Counted from the stretch's first letter, positions 7,605 to 15,788 are shown. The stretch is 36,945 nt of DNA from Bacteroidales bacterium UBA1182 (GCA_002310015.1 DBYQ01000082.1:1-36945), one strand, 5' to 3'. The notes: a model not told the origin generated them from the sequence alone. Numbers and translations: made by a program.

Positions 7605-8454
7605 AAAGAATATAATCTCTACACTCCTCCATAAGCCACTTAGGCGTAGAAGTAGCACCGCAGATTCCCACAGATTCCACTCCATCAAGCCATTTGAAAA
7701 CGATATCCTCCTTGCCCTCTATCATATATGATTTTGGGTTTACGTTGAGGCACTCATTGAACAGCACCTTGCCGTTGGAACTCTTGCGCCCCGACACAAA
7801 CAGTATCACGTCATGACGGATGGCAAATTCACGTATGTTCTCGCGGCGGTGTGATACCTGTCCGCATACGGTGTTGTTATGAATGAACTTGCGGTCAGAT
7901 GGAACACGTTCTTCAATCTTTTCAATAAGCTGGTTGTAGCTGGATGCTGATTTTGTGGTCTGTGAATAGAGGAATATGTCCTTTTTGAAGTCAATACGCT
8001 CTATTTCATCTACTGATTCAATAACGGTGGCGGTGCCATCGGTCTGTCCTACCAGGCCCAATACCTCAGCATGGCCTTTCTGGCCGAATATGATAATCTG
8101 CTGGGTGGCCGGGTCAAGTTCCTGATACTGACGGTGGATGCGTTGCTGGAGTTTGAGCACCACAGGGCAGGTGGCGTCAATCAGCGTAATGCCGTTCTTG
8201 GTAGCGGTTGAATAGGTTGACGGCGGCTCTCCGTGGGCACGCAACAGGACTCTGGCCTTACACAAATCCTTGAATTCATCGTGGTTTATGGTCTTGAGAC
8301 CGAGTTTCTGCAAGCGGCTGCATTCTATGCCGTTGTGTACGATATCACCCAGACAATAGAGCTCATCGCCTTTGCGCAGCTCCTCCTCAGCCTTACCGAT
8401 GGCAGAGAGCACTCCAAAGCAGAATCCTGATTCATTGTCAATCTCAACACGCAT
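7591..8454 (-). CDS. ispH: 4-hydroxy-3-methylbut-2-enyl diphosphate reductase
   Basis: IspH catalyses the last step of the MEP isoprenoid pathway, reducing HMBPP to IPP and DMAPP with a [4Fe-4S] cluster. From ATG 8454 the protein is 287 aa and its cluster cysteines fall at C12 (GFCFGV), C96 (DATCPVV) and C197 (NTVCGQV), the positions known for the E. coli enzyme; this supports the chosen start. An upstream in-frame start at 8499 would overlap cmk by about 40 nt and is rejected. The C-terminal SVGICGATSTP substrate-binding region is intact. It lies 5 nt downstream of cmk in the porQ-cmk-ispH operon. The last residues SIEN and the stop are encoded by a period-7 repeat. Confidence 0.96.
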   Translation of the reverse strand: MRVEIDNESGFCFGVLSAIGKAEEELRKGDELYCLGDIVHNGIECSRLQKLGLKTINHDEFKDLCKARVLLRAHGEPPSTYSTATKNGITLIDATCPVVLKLQQRIHRQYQELDPATQQIIIFGQKGHAEVLGLVGQTDGTATVIESVDEIERIDFKKDIFLYSQTTKSASSYNQLIEKIEERVPSDRKFIHNNTVCGQVSHRRENIREFAIRHDVILFVSGRKSSNGKVLFNECLNVNPKSYMIEGKEDIVFKWLDGVESVGICGATSTPKWLMEECRDYILSIEN

Positions 8455-8459
8455 CGTGG

Positions 8460-9143
8460 TCAGTCTTTTGCCGCTTTGAGATAATGTTCCATAAGCCACT
8501 GGTCCTGCTCCTCAAACGTCATGTTGCTGTTGTCAAGCACTATGGCGTCATCGGCCTTGCGCAGTGGTGATACTGCGCGGTGTGAGTCTATATAGTCACG
8601 CTCGCGCACGTTCTTGAGAACCTCTTCATATACGGGATTTTCACCCTTGACCGTGAGTTCATCAAAACGGCGGCGGGCACGGATCTCATCGCTTGCCGTT
8701 ACAAAAATCTTGAGATCTGCGTTAGGGAACACGGTGGTTCCTATGTCGCGGCCGTCCATGATAATGGCTCCGGCCTTACCCATCTCCCTCTGCAGCTCAA
8801 CCATGGCCTCCCTTACAAATCCTATGGCTGATATGGGGCTTACGTTGCCCGATACCTCCATGCCGCGTATCTGGCGCTCCACGTTCTCACCGTTGAGTAT
8901 GGTGTATTGCTGGCCGTTCTCATGGCCGAACGATATCTTTATTTGGGGCATCTCCCTGCGCAGTGATTCTTCATCAATGCCGTCCTTGCCGATGAACCCG
9001 CGGCGCATGGCGTAGAGTGTCACGGCGCGGTACATGGCGCCCGTATCTATATAGGTGTATCCTATCTTCTTGGCGAGTGTCTTGGCCATGGTGCTCTTGC
9101 CGCATGATGAATGGCCGTCCATGGCGATTATTATCTTTTTCAT
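8460..9143 (-). CDS. cmk: Cytidylate kinase
   Basis: CMP/dCMP kinase, 227 aa, the normal length for bacterial Cmk. The P-loop GHSSCGKST lies at residues 10-18, followed by YIDTGAMYRAVTLYA, the characteristic CMP-binding segment. MDGRDIGTTVFP and RARRRFDEL supply the remaining nucleotide-binding and LID arginines. It makes CDP for RNA, DNA and lipid precursors in the cytoplasm. The start overlaps the stop of porQ by 4 nt (ATGA), and ispH follows 5 nt after its TGA. Confidence 0.96.
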   Translation of the reverse strand: MKKIIIAMDGHSSCGKSTMAKTLAKKIGYTYIDTGAMYRAVTLYAMRRGFIGKDGIDEESLRREMPQIKISFGHENGQQYTILNGENVERQIRGMEVSGNVSPISAIGFVREAMVELQREMGKAGAIIMDGRDIGTTVFPNADLKIFVTASDEIRARRRFDELTVKGENPVYEEVLKNVRERDYIDSHRAVSPLRKADDAIVLDNSNMTFEEQDQWLMEHYLKAAKD

Positions 9144-10129
9144 AAGTTGAATGCGAAATTGCAGATTAGTGATGATTCTGATACCTGGTATTTGCCATAG
9201 GAGAGGTCAAACATGACACGTCCTATCCTGAGGCCGGTGCCTAAGGTTATGCCGGTGAGGCCTTTGTTGCCCTCGCCAGCCAGCTCTGTGCGGTTGCGCA
9301 GGTTGAGTCCGGCAGCTATGTATAAGCGGTCTGTGAGCAGGAAATCAACTCCTGCTGACAAATGCCGTTTGAGTATCTCTCCGAATCCGGAATTCTCATC
9401 TTCAGCAAAATAGTAGTCTGACCTGCTCCAACGGGTCAGGTTGTCTATGGAGACGGTGAACCTTAACGGGGCGTGGCTCAGGCGGAATGATGCGCTGGCG
9501 GTGAGGTCAAACGGCAGTTTCTGGAAGGTGTTCTCAAAAGCTTTTATCTGACCGCCCAGGTTTGTGGCTGAAAGTGCCAGCGTGATGCCCTGGTCAGGAA
9601 TGTAATAGAGCAGGCCCAGATCAACCCCGATGGCTATTGATGTCATCGAGCCGTATCTGGAGCAGATGAAATTACCGGTGAGTCCGGCGCTCAGGTTATC
9701 GGTAAGCATATATGAGAAGGTGGCTCCCACTGCCATGTCCTTGGAGCTGAAGGTTCCTGTCCTTGTTCCGTCGGCAATGGTTTCAGGCATCTTTCCGTAG
9801 CTTACGTATCTGGCATTGAAAGCATATCGGGAGCGCTCGTCAAAGGCGTTGCAGAATTGTGCTCCGGCTACTGTGGTACCGGAGAACCAGGTCATTACGT
9901 TAAGGCCCAGTTTCATGTTGTCAACCGCTGATAGCAGTGCGGGATTCTGTATGTACAGCGCAGGGTCCGGTTCTGCCAATGAGATGGCATGCCCGCCAAG
10001 TGAGGAACTGTGGGCGGATACAGGCAGCCTCAGGAACTCAAAGGAGCTCTCCTGGGTCTGGGCCTGGACGGCGCTGGCGGCTATTGTTGCCGCAAAGCAG
10101 CATAACAGAATCTTTCCGTATATTTTCAT
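9140..10129 (-). CDS. porQ: Type IX secretion system protein PorQ
   Basis: This 329-aa predicted outer-membrane beta-barrel has a signal peptide (residues 1-23, ending near AVQAQ). A PorV/PorQ-type N-terminal segment follows (FLRLPVSAHSSSLGGHAISL, then DPALYIQNPALL), then repeated amphipathic strands to the C-terminus. PorQ is a component of the Bacteroidetes T9SS, which secretes proteins with a C-terminal sorting domain. It is the first gene of the porQ-cmk-ispH operon, an order I know from Bacteroidales. A -7 box TAAATTTG (10144-10137) ends 7 nt before the ATG. A likely T9SS cargo, the M6 protease, is in the same window at 18258-19898. Confidence 0.88.
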   Translation of the reverse strand: MKIYGKILLCCFAATIAASAVQAQTQESSFEFLRLPVSAHSSSLGGHAISLAEPDPALYIQNPALLSAVDNMKLGLNVMTWFSGTTVAGAQFCNAFDERSRYAFNARYVSYGKMPETIADGTRTGTFSSKDMAVGATFSYMLTDNLSAGLTGNFICSRYGSMTSIAIGVDLGLLYYIPDQGITLALSATNLGGQIKAFENTFQKLPFDLTASASFRLSHAPLRFTVSIDNLTRWSRSDYYFAEDENSGFGEILKRHLSAGVDFLLTDRLYIAAGLNLRNRTELAGEGNKGLTGITLGTGLRIGRVMFDLSYGKYQVSESSLICNFAFNL

Positions 10130-10136
10130 TAGGGAA

Positions 10137-10144
10137 CAAATTTA
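10137..10144 (-). promoter_or_regulatory. -7 box of the porQ-cmk-ispH operon
   Basis: On the minus strand, TAAATTTG (10144 to 10137) matches TAnnTTTG exactly. Only 7 nt separate it from the porQ ATG at 10129, so the transcript would start at or next to the start codon. No convincing TTTG -33 element is seen at the expected spacing. Confidence 0.5.
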
Positions 10145-10328
10145 CAATAAAATGGTAGAACTATAACGTTATTTAAGGGGAAATCAGTACACGGGTGCCT
10201 AAAGAAAAACGCCAATCAGAAAAAAATTTTTCAAAATCAAGACGTATTTCAAAGAAGGCTTCGTTTCCAGTGTAGAAACAAGGATGAGAGAGAACCTTGA
10301 ATTTCTTAAAAATCCACAAAAAAGACCT

Positions 10329-10364
10329 TTTGTTATTGAGGATGAAAAAAGATTAGTATTTTTG
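10329..10364 (+). promoter_or_regulatory. Promoter of the TonB-family gene
   Basis: TATTTTTG at 10357-10364 is an exact -7 match. The -33 partner is imperfect: TTTG at 10329-10332 has a 24-nt spacer and ATTG at 10335-10338 has 18. It lies 42 nt upstream of ATG 10407. The rest of the 10130-10406 gap is AT-rich and holds no gene I can support. Confidence 0.55.
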
Positions 10365-10406
10365 CCCGATGATAACAAATGTGTCAAAAATTAAAAAACA
10401 ATAATT

Positions 10407-11093
10407 ATGGAAATCAAGAAGTCTGAAAAAGCCGATCTCGAGAAGGGTAAAGGAACCTCTATCCTGATTGGATTCGTAATGGCTCTGGCAGTCATGTTTG
10501 TGGCGCTGGAGTGGACCGAGAGAGAGGTGGAGGACAACTCTGATCTGTATATGGCCAGAGAAACTACCATAACAGAGGAGATGGTTCCTATCACATTACC
10601 TGAAAAGAAGACCGTTCCCCCACCACCTGCAGCTGTTGCTAAGGCTGATATCATCAAGATCGTAGAGGATGATGCCGATATTGAGGAGGATATCATGGTT
10701 TCAACAGAGGATCAGGTTGAATGGGTTGACCTTGATGAGATTGATTACATTGAGGTTGAGCCGGAGCCTGAAGAGGAGGAGATTTTCATGGTGGTAGAGG
10801 AATCACCTGAGTTCCCTGGCGGTTATGAAGCTTACCTGCAATATCTCAAGAAGAACATCAAGTATCCGGCTATCTGTCGTGAGAACAATATTCAGGGTCG
10901 TGTAATCATATCATTCGTGGTTAACAAGGATGGTAAGATTGTAGATGCTGAGGTTGTTAAGGGTGTTAACCCACAACTTGACAAGGAGGCTCTCCGAGTT
11001 ATCTCTACAATGCCTAACTGGAAGCCTGGCAAGCAGCGTGGTAAACCGGTGCGTGTAAAATACTCATCACCTGTAAACTTCCGTCTTAACTGA
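10407..11093 (+). CDS. TonB-family energy transducer
   Basis: This is a 228-aa protein with one N-terminal membrane anchor (about residues 19-36, ILIGFVMALAVMFVALEW). A short Pro-rich linker (KKTVPPPPAA) and a very acidic spacer follow (about 75-130, rich in Glu and Asp). The C-terminus (about 133-228) is a TonB domain: EFPGGYEAYLQYL, NNIQGRVIISFVV, then the closing PVRVKYSSPVNF. TonB proteins couple the ExbBD proton-driven motor to outer-membrane TonB-dependent receptors, including SusC-type glycan importers in this phylum. No exbB/exbD lies nearby; Bacteroidetes carry many scattered TonB homologues, so the partner is unknown. It is monocistronic, with its own promoter and a strong terminator at 11116-11152. 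Confidence 0.9.
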   Translation: MEIKKSEKADLEKGKGTSILIGFVMALAVMFVALEWTEREVEDNSDLYMARETTITEEMVPITLPEKKTVPPPPAAVAKADIIKIVEDDADIEEDIMVSTEDQVEWVDLDEIDYIEVEPEPEEEEIFMVVEESPEFPGGYEAYLQYLKKNIKYPAICRENNIQGRVIISFVVNKDGKIVDAEVVKGVNPQLDKEALRVISTMPNWKPGKQRGKPVRVKYSSPVNFRLN

Positions 11094-11115
11094 TTTGTCA
11101 GGACATAAGAATATG

Positions 11116-11152
11116 ATGCGAAGAGGCCGTTTCCGACCTCTTCGCATTTTTG
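11116..11152 (+). terminator. Intrinsic terminator after the TonB-family gene
   Basis: ATGCGAAGAGG (11116-11126) and CCTCTTCGCAT (11137-11147) form a perfect 11-bp stem with a 10-nt loop, followed by a T tract. It lies 23 nt downstream of the stop codon. Confidence 0.9.
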
Positions 11153-11163
11153 TATTCGTTTTA

Positions 11164-11195
11164 TTGTGTTATTTCAATACAACTTGTTAATTTCG
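11164..11195 (+). promoter_or_regulatory. Promoter of the polyprenyl synthase gene
   Basis: TTG at 11164-11166, a 21-nt spacer, and TAATTTCG at 11188-11195 (one mismatch to TAnnTTTG). It ends 6 nt before ATG 11202, which argues against the in-frame GTG at 11166 as start and suggests a leaderless or nearly leaderless mRNA. Confidence 0.5.
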
Positions 11196-11201
11196 CAATT
11201 G

Positions 11202-12176
11202 ATGAAAACAGTACAGCAAATACAAGAGAGTTTTGAGCGTTATCTACAGGCGCTGGATTACTCACGTGAACCGGATGAACTGTATGCTCCCATAAGGTAT
11301 GTCCTTTCACTTGGAGGCAAGCGGATACGTCCTACATTCCTTATCATGGCTTACAATATGTATGCCGATGATGTTGAGCGGGTTTATGATACGGCAGCCG
11401 GGATGGAGATATTCCATAACTTCACACTGCTTCATGATGACCTTATGGATAAGGCTGACATGCGTCGCGGAAAGGCCACTGTCCATAAGAAATGGAATGA
11501 GAACGCGGCAATCCTTTCCGGTGACGGAATGCTTGTGCTGGCATACCGTTATCTTGCCCAGGCATCGGACAAGGATATCAGGAAGATTCTGGCTATAGCC
11601 AATGAGACCTTTACCGGCATCATGGAGGGGCAGCAGTATGACATGGAGTTTGAGACCCGTGATGATGTTACTGAGGCTGAGTACATTGAGATGATACGTC
11701 TCAAGACATCTGTGCTGCTGGCCGCCTGCACTCAGATGGGTGCCGTCCTTGGCGGAGCATCGGATAAGGATGCCGCCCTTATCTATGAGTTCGGTGAGAA
11801 GGTGGGCCTGGCATTCCAGCTTCAGGATGACCTGCTTGACGTTTACGGTGATCCTGCCGTCTTTGGCAAGAAGATAGGCGGTGACATACTTTGCAACAAG
11901 AAGACATACCTTTATATAAATGCGTACCTGCTGGCTGATGCCGCCCAGAAGGCTGAACTGGACCGCTGGGCTGCGTATGACGGCCCTGATGCGGAGGCCA
12001 AGATTGCAGCCGTGCGTGCCATATATGATGCTGTCGGTGTAAAAGAGCTTTCAGAAAAACTGATACGCTCATATTTTGCTGAGGCTATGGCCGAGCTTGA
12101 CAGCGTAAGCCTGCCGGAAGCGCGTAAGCAGGCTCTTAAGGAGTATGCCTCAAGTCTTATGAACAGAGTCCTTTAA
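11202..12176 (+). CDS. Polyprenyl (short-chain isoprenyl) diphosphate synthase
   Basis: This is a 324-aa trans-isoprenyl diphosphate synthase that condenses IPP with allylic diphosphates. The substrate motif LGGKRIRP lies near residues 38-45. The first Asp-rich motif DDLMD is at 79-83, followed by RRG, and the second (QLQDDLLD) appears near 208-215. The first motif has no two-residue insertion, and an aromatic residue (F74) sits five positions before it. That pattern fits a short-chain (C15-C20) product, but product length cannot be settled by eye. It uses the IPP made by ispH, which is in this window. The ATG at 11202 is preferred because the promoter lies immediately upstream. The next gene follows 15 nt after the stop. 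Confidence 0.9.
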   Translation: MKTVQQIQESFERYLQALDYSREPDELYAPIRYVLSLGGKRIRPTFLIMAYNMYADDVERVYDTAAGMEIFHNFTLLHDDLMDKADMRRGKATVHKKWNENAAILSGDGMLVLAYRYLAQASDKDIRKILAIANETFTGIMEGQQYDMEFETRDDVTEAEYIEMIRLKTSVLLAACTQMGAVLGGASDKDAALIYEFGEKVGLAFQLQDDLLDVYGDPAVFGKKIGGDILCNKKTYLYINAYLLADAAQKAELDRWAAYDGPDAEAKIAAVRAIYDAVGVKELSEKLIRSYFAEAMAELDSVSLPEARKQALKEYASSLMNRVL

Positions 12177-12191
12177 TTTCAATATCTTGTC

Positions 12192-12890
12192 ATGCCATAC
12201 AGAAGATTACCCAATACTGACCAGGCCAGGATACGTTCCCTGGAGACAGCCATCAACAAGATGAGAAACAGTGATTATTACGCTCCGGTATTGTCACCTG
12301 ATCTATTTAACAGGGCTGAAACCAAACTCCAGCAGTTCAAGGGGGCGGTTAACCGTTATATCAAGTCACTCGAGGAGCAGGTTAATTACTCCAAGTCAGA
12401 GGCCTATCAGGAGAGGCTCAAGACCGCTAAGATGTATGTATCGCATTTCCTTACGGTTTTCAATATGTGTGTAAAGCGTGGCGAGATGAAACCTGCCGAC
12501 AGGGACTATTACTCTATTCCGCAGGATTCAGGTGAACTGCCTGATATGTCAAGTGACATTGCGGTGATACGCTGCTGCGAGAACACCATACAGGGTGAGA
12601 AAACCAGGACAAACAAGGGCGGAATACCTATCTATAATCCTACCATAGCAAAGGTGGTGGTTCATTATGACCTTTTCAAGGAACTCTATGACAAGCAGTG
12701 TGAACTGCGCCAGCTCACTGAGGAGAGTCTTATGGTGGTGTCACTGATGCGCCCCCAGGTAGATGAGGTGATACTTGAGGTTTGGAACTCCATAGAGAGC
12801 TATTTCTCTGAACTGGCAGGTGAGAAGAAACTCAAGAAATGCCGTGAATACGGACTGATTTATTATTACCGCAAGGGTGAAACTGATTGA
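12192..12890 (+). CDS. Conserved hypothetical protein, helical, unknown function
   Basis: I do not recognise a domain in this 232-aa protein. It has no signal peptide or membrane segment and is mostly predicted helix, with many charged residues and a tyrosine-rich tail (GLIYYYRKGETD). The first 30 residues (LPNTDQARIRSLETAINKM) resemble the start of a helical bundle. A run of small and polar residues near 135-155 (NTIQGEKTRTNKGGIPIYNP) is the only loop-like stretch. It lies between a polyprenyl synthase and a TatD nuclease, overlapping the latter by 14 nt, so it is co-transcribed and probably translationally coupled. Codon usage looks like that of its neighbours. No function should be assumed. 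Confidence 0.75.
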   Translation: MPYRRLPNTDQARIRSLETAINKMRNSDYYAPVLSPDLFNRAETKLQQFKGAVNRYIKSLEEQVNYSKSEAYQERLKTAKMYVSHFLTVFNMCVKRGEMKPADRDYYSIPQDSGELPDMSSDIAVIRCCENTIQGEKTRTNKGGIPIYNPTIAKVVVHYDLFKELYDKQCELRQLTEESLMVVSLMRPQVDEVILEVWNSIESYFSELAGEKKLKKCREYGLIYYYRKGETD

Positions 12891-13668
12891 CACTCACTGC
12901 CACGTCTATGATGAGGCGTTCCGTGATGATCTGCCCGATGTTATAGGCAGGGCACGTGACGCCGGGCTGGAGTATCTGCTCATGCCCAACATAAATCCGG
13001 AAACACTTCCGGAACTGCTCTCTGTGTGCAGCACGTGGCCTGATCTGTGCCGCCCTATGATAGGGCTGCATCCTGAGGATCTTGCGGATGATTTCCACGG
13101 TCAGCTGTATGGGCTGAAGGTGCTTCTTGACAGGGATCAGGCAGAAGGCGGCCAGCACCGGTATATAGGGATAGGTGAGACGGGGCTTGACCTTTATTGG
13201 GATAAGAGCCGATTGGATGATCAGATAGTATCTTTCAGCACTCAGATAGAGTGGGCGCTTGAGTATGACCTGCCCTTGGTGATTCACTCCCGCGATTCTT
13301 TTGCACAGCTGTATGATGTGATGTCACATTACAGGGACAGTAACCTGAGAGGTGTGTTCCACTGTTTTTCAGGTTCGTCCAGTGAGGCAGCCGCACTTAT
13401 GGAGTTCAGCGGATTCCTGTTCGGGATAGGCGGTGTGCTCACCTATAAGAAATCAACGCTGCCTGCGGTATTGCCTCTCATCCCCATGGAGCGGGTGGTG
13501 TTGGAGACGGACTGTCCTTATCTGTCACCTGTACCGTACAGGGGTAAGCGTAATGAGCCTTCATACATAGTCAATACCGCCGCCGTGATGGCGCAGGTGT
13601 ACGGATGCACCGTTGAGCAGGTATCGGAATTTACTAACCGTAACGCCCGCCGTCTGTTCCGTCTTTGA
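12877..13668 (+). CDS. TatD family metal-dependent hydrolase
   Basis: This is a 263-aa TatD-type TIM-barrel deoxyribonuclease/hydrolase. Metal and catalytic residues are visible in order: H7 and H9 (DTHCH), Glu in GETGLD, His in VIHSRD, His in FHCFSG and Asp in LETDCPYL. Proteins of this family have 3'-5' DNase or D-aminoacyl-tRNA deacylase-type activities; the exact substrate is unknown. The start is GTG at 12877, 14 nt inside the preceding gene; no upstream ATG fits the family N-terminus (M-x-x-I-D-T-H). The overlap implies coupling with the hypothetical gene upstream. Confidence 0.9.
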   Translation: MKLIDTHCHVYDEAFRDDLPDVIGRARDAGLEYLLMPNINPETLPELLSVCSTWPDLCRPMIGLHPEDLADDFHGQLYGLKVLLDRDQAEGGQHRYIGIGETGLDLYWDKSRLDDQIVSFSTQIEWALEYDLPLVIHSRDSFAQLYDVMSHYRDSNLRGVFHCFSGSSSEAAALMEFSGFLFGIGGVLTYKKSTLPAVLPLIPMERVVLETDCPYLSPVPYRGKRNEPSYIVNTAAVMAQVYGCTVEQVSEFTNRNARRLFRL

Positions 13669-13720
13669 ACGCCGGGTACAATATCCGCACATATAATCCG
13701 TTTATTCTATGTCGCCTCAA

Positions 13721-13737
13721 AAAGATGCGGCATTTTT
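13721..13737 (+). terminator. Possible terminator after the tatD-like gene
   Basis: A short stem, ATGTCGC near 13709-13715 with GCGGCAT near 13729-13735 (one G-U pair), is followed by a run of six T. It ends just before the histidine kinase ATG at 13741, so it may also act on that gene's 5' end. Confidence 0.4.
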
Positions 13738-13740
13738 TCA

Positions 13741-14892
13741 ATGAGAAAATTCAAGGAGTTCAAGCGTATAAGGACAATACTTATTGTTGTTGCCATCATT
13801 ATAGCTTTCATTTCACTGTTCGTATCACAGTCATTGGTCAATGACCTGTCACGTGAGGAGCATTCCAAGATGGAACTGTTTGCCGAGGCATACCGTTCAC
13901 TTGATGATGCCGATGAGAACACTGACCTGAGTCTTGTGCTTGCCGTAATAAGCGGTAATAAGACCATCCCCGTAATTGTGGTGGATGAGAAAAATGAGAT
14001 AAGGAGTTACCTTAACATAGAGATACGCAAGGCTGATACATTGGCTTATCTGAACAGCTATGTCGAGCGTATGCGCCAACTGGGCAATTCCATAAAGATT
14101 TTCTATGATGAGCAGGATGAGTCAGTCTATAACGAGGTCTGTTTTGATGAGTCACTGCTGCTGAACCGCCTCACCATATATCCTTATATACAGTTAGGTG
14201 TGGTAATGCTGTTTGTGCTGATAGCCATATTCGCGCTTCTCAGTTTCAAGAAGACCGAGCAGAACCGCGTATGGGTGGGGCTCTCCAAGGAGACCGCACA
14301 TCAGTTGGGTACGCCCATATCATCACTTATGGCATGGACAGAACTGCTCAAGGACAAGTATGATGATGAGCTGATAGCAGAGATGGAGAAAGACGTGAAC
14401 CGCCTGGAGATGGTGGCGGAGCGTTTCTCAAAGGTGGGTTCCATGCCGGAGCCCGTCCAGTCCGATATGGTGGGCGTGCTTGAGAATGTGATAGGTTATG
14501 TTGAGCACCGCTCTCCCGCTACGGTAAATTTTGTGCGTGATTTCCCCAATCCGCCGGTAAACGCCAAGGTGAACGCCTCGCTGTTCGGTTGGGTGATAGA
14601 GAATATCTGCAAGAATGCCGTGGACGCCATGAACGGCAGCGGTACGCTTACCATCAAGCTCATGGAGGATAAGAATTATGTTACTATCGATGTAACAGAT
14701 ACCGGCAAGGGTATTCCCAAGAGCTCATGGAAGAGCGTCTTTGATCCCGGCTACACCACTAAGGAGCGCGGCTGGGGCCTGGGGCTCTCACTGGCCAAGC
14801 GAATAGTAACCGAGTACCATAAAGGAAAAATCTACGTTTCTCACTCCGAACTGAACAAAGGCACCACCTTCCACATCGAAATCCCCAAATAG
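13741..14892 (+). CDS. Sensor histidine kinase
   Basis: This 383-aa membrane kinase has TM1 at about residues 11-33, an extracytoplasmic domain of roughly 115 residues with no recognisable fold, and TM2 at about 151-169. A short dimerisation domain follows with the phosphoacceptor H187 (KETAHQLGTPISSL). The ATPase domain carries the N box (ENICKNAVDAM, about 287-297), G1 (DTGKGIP) and G2 (GWGLGLSLAKRI). There is no HAMP or PAS domain. No response regulator is adjacent, so it is an orphan kinase here. The H box HQLGTP rather than HELRTP is common in Bacteroidetes kinases of this type. Confidence 0.9.
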   Translation: MRKFKEFKRIRTILIVVAIIIAFISLFVSQSLVNDLSREEHSKMELFAEAYRSLDDADENTDLSLVLAVISGNKTIPVIVVDEKNEIRSYLNIEIRKADTLAYLNSYVERMRQLGNSIKIFYDEQDESVYNEVCFDESLLLNRLTIYPYIQLGVVMLFVLIAIFALLSFKKTEQNRVWVGLSKETAHQLGTPISSLMAWTELLKDKYDDELIAEMEKDVNRLEMVAERFSKVGSMPEPVQSDMVGVLENVIGYVEHRSPATVNFVRDFPNPPVNAKVNASLFGWVIENICKNAVDAMNGSGTLTIKLMEDKNYVTIDVTDTGKGIPKSSWKSVFDPGYTTKERGWGLGLSLAKRIVTEYHKGKIYVSHSELNKGTTFHIEIPK

Positions 14893-14915
14893 GTTTCCAA
14901 AAAAAACCTTAATCA

Positions 14916-14947
14916 TTTCAATAACCCAAAATAATGTCATATCTTTG
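14916..14947 (+). promoter_or_regulatory. Promoter of the DUF177-rpmF transcript
   Basis: TTTC at 14916-14919 (one mismatch), a 20-nt spacer, and an exact TATCTTTG at 14940-14947. It lies 20 nt upstream of ATG 14968. The alternative GTG at 14947 overlaps the -7 box and is therefore not the start. Confidence 0.65.
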
Positions 14948-14967
14948 TGCCCCGAAAAATTTGTCTG

Positions 14968-15510
14968 ATGGGAAGACTGGATAAATACAACGTTGACCTG
15001 AAGGGGCTTACAGAAGCCAATTCTACGTATAGCTGGACAGTTGACCAGGAGTTCTTCAGTATAGTGGAGGGCGAGGAGGTTCAGCGCGGCAAAGTGAACG
15101 TAGATCTGAAGGTTACCAAGGCATCCGGTGTATATCATCTCAGTTTTTCAGTAGCGGGATCAGTAATTGTTACCTGTGACCGCTGCCTTGATGATATGTC
15201 ACTTGACATTGAGAATACAGGTGAGCTTAAGGTTAAGCTGGGTCCTGATTTTGCTGATGACGGTGACATCGTGGTGGTACCCGAGGACAAGGGTATTGTC
15301 AATGTAGCCTGGTATATCTATGAGTTCATCGCTCTGGCTATTCCCATCAAGCACGTACATGCACCCGGTAAGTGCAACAAGGGCATGATGGAGAAACTTG
15401 ATGAGCACTCAGCCGAAGAGGGCGGTGAAGAAGGTGGTGATGTGGATACCGGAGCAACAGATCCCCGTTGGGATGCATTGAACAGTATTCTGGAATCAGA
15501 TAACGAATAA
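14968..15510 (+). CDS. DUF177 (YceD-like) protein
   Basis: This is a 180-aa member of the YceD/DUF177 family, which is almost always encoded immediately upstream of rpmF. The family's conserved cysteine pair is visible in VTCDRCLDDM (about residues 69-78), and the C-terminus is acidic and ends in DPRWDALNSIL, a family-typical closing motif. In plants and bacteria the family is linked to 23S rRNA processing and large-subunit assembly. The gene precedes rpmF by 24 nt and shares its promoter. Confidence 0.9.
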   Translation: MGRLDKYNVDLKGLTEANSTYSWTVDQEFFSIVEGEEVQRGKVNVDLKVTKASGVYHLSFSVAGSVIVTCDRCLDDMSLDIENTGELKVKLGPDFADDGDIVVVPEDKGIVNVAWYIYEFIALAIPIKHVHAPGKCNKGMMEKLDEHSAEEGGEEGGDVDTGATDPRWDALNSILESDNE

Positions 15511-15534
15511 TAACAACAATAAAAACAAAACAAA

Positions 15535-15723
15535 ATGGCACATCCTAAAAGAAGGCAGTCCAAGACAAGAACTGCGAAAAGAAGGACCCACGATAAGGCA
15601 GTAGCACCTACACTGGCCATCTGCCCCAACTGTGGAGCCTGGCACGTTTATCACACAGTATGCGGTGAGTGCGGTTATTACAGAGGCAAGTTGGCAGTAG
15701 TCAAGGAAGCAGCCGCTGAATAA
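15535..15723 (+). CDS. rpmF: 50S ribosomal protein L32
   Basis: 62-aa L32 with the conserved N-terminus MAHPKRRQSKTRTAKRR. It is the zinc-binding form: C30-x2-C33 and C43-x2-C46 (ICPNCG, VCGEC). It follows the DUF177 gene and ends before a clear intrinsic terminator, so it is likely expressed from the promoter at 14916-14947. Confidence 0.97.
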   Translation: MAHPKRRQSKTRTAKRRTHDKAVAPTLAICPNCGAWHVYHTVCGECGYYRGKLAVVKEAAAE

Positions 15724-15731
15724 ACAGAACG

Positions 15732-15763
15732 AAAAACGCATCTCTACAAGGTGCGTTTTTTTT
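15732..15763 (+). terminator. Intrinsic terminator between rpmF and era
   Basis: AAAAACGCA (15732-15740) pairs with TGCGTTTTT (15752-15760) around an 11-nt loop, and the T tract continues to 15763. It separates the rpmF transcript from era and rules out the in-frame TTG at 15762 as era start. Confidence 0.85.
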
Positions 15764-15788
15764 GACTCATACCAAAACATATTCTTCT

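Noticed and set aside
8455..8499. Longer ispH start at 8499
   Set aside because: It would overlap cmk by about 40 nt and shift the cluster cysteines away from their usual positions 12, 96 and 197.
10199..10387. 62-codon minus-strand hydrophobic frame in the porQ/TonB gap
   Set aside because: It is the antisense of the AT-rich promoter region with a low-complexity composition; a chance frame is the better explanation.
10284..10394. 36-codon plus-strand frame (MRENLEFLKNPQK...) upstream of the TonB-family gene
   Set aside because: It contains the -7 box of the TonB-family gene and has no visible homology or clear initiation signal. AT-rich DNA gives such frames by chance. Peptide or ribosome-profiling evidence would be needed.
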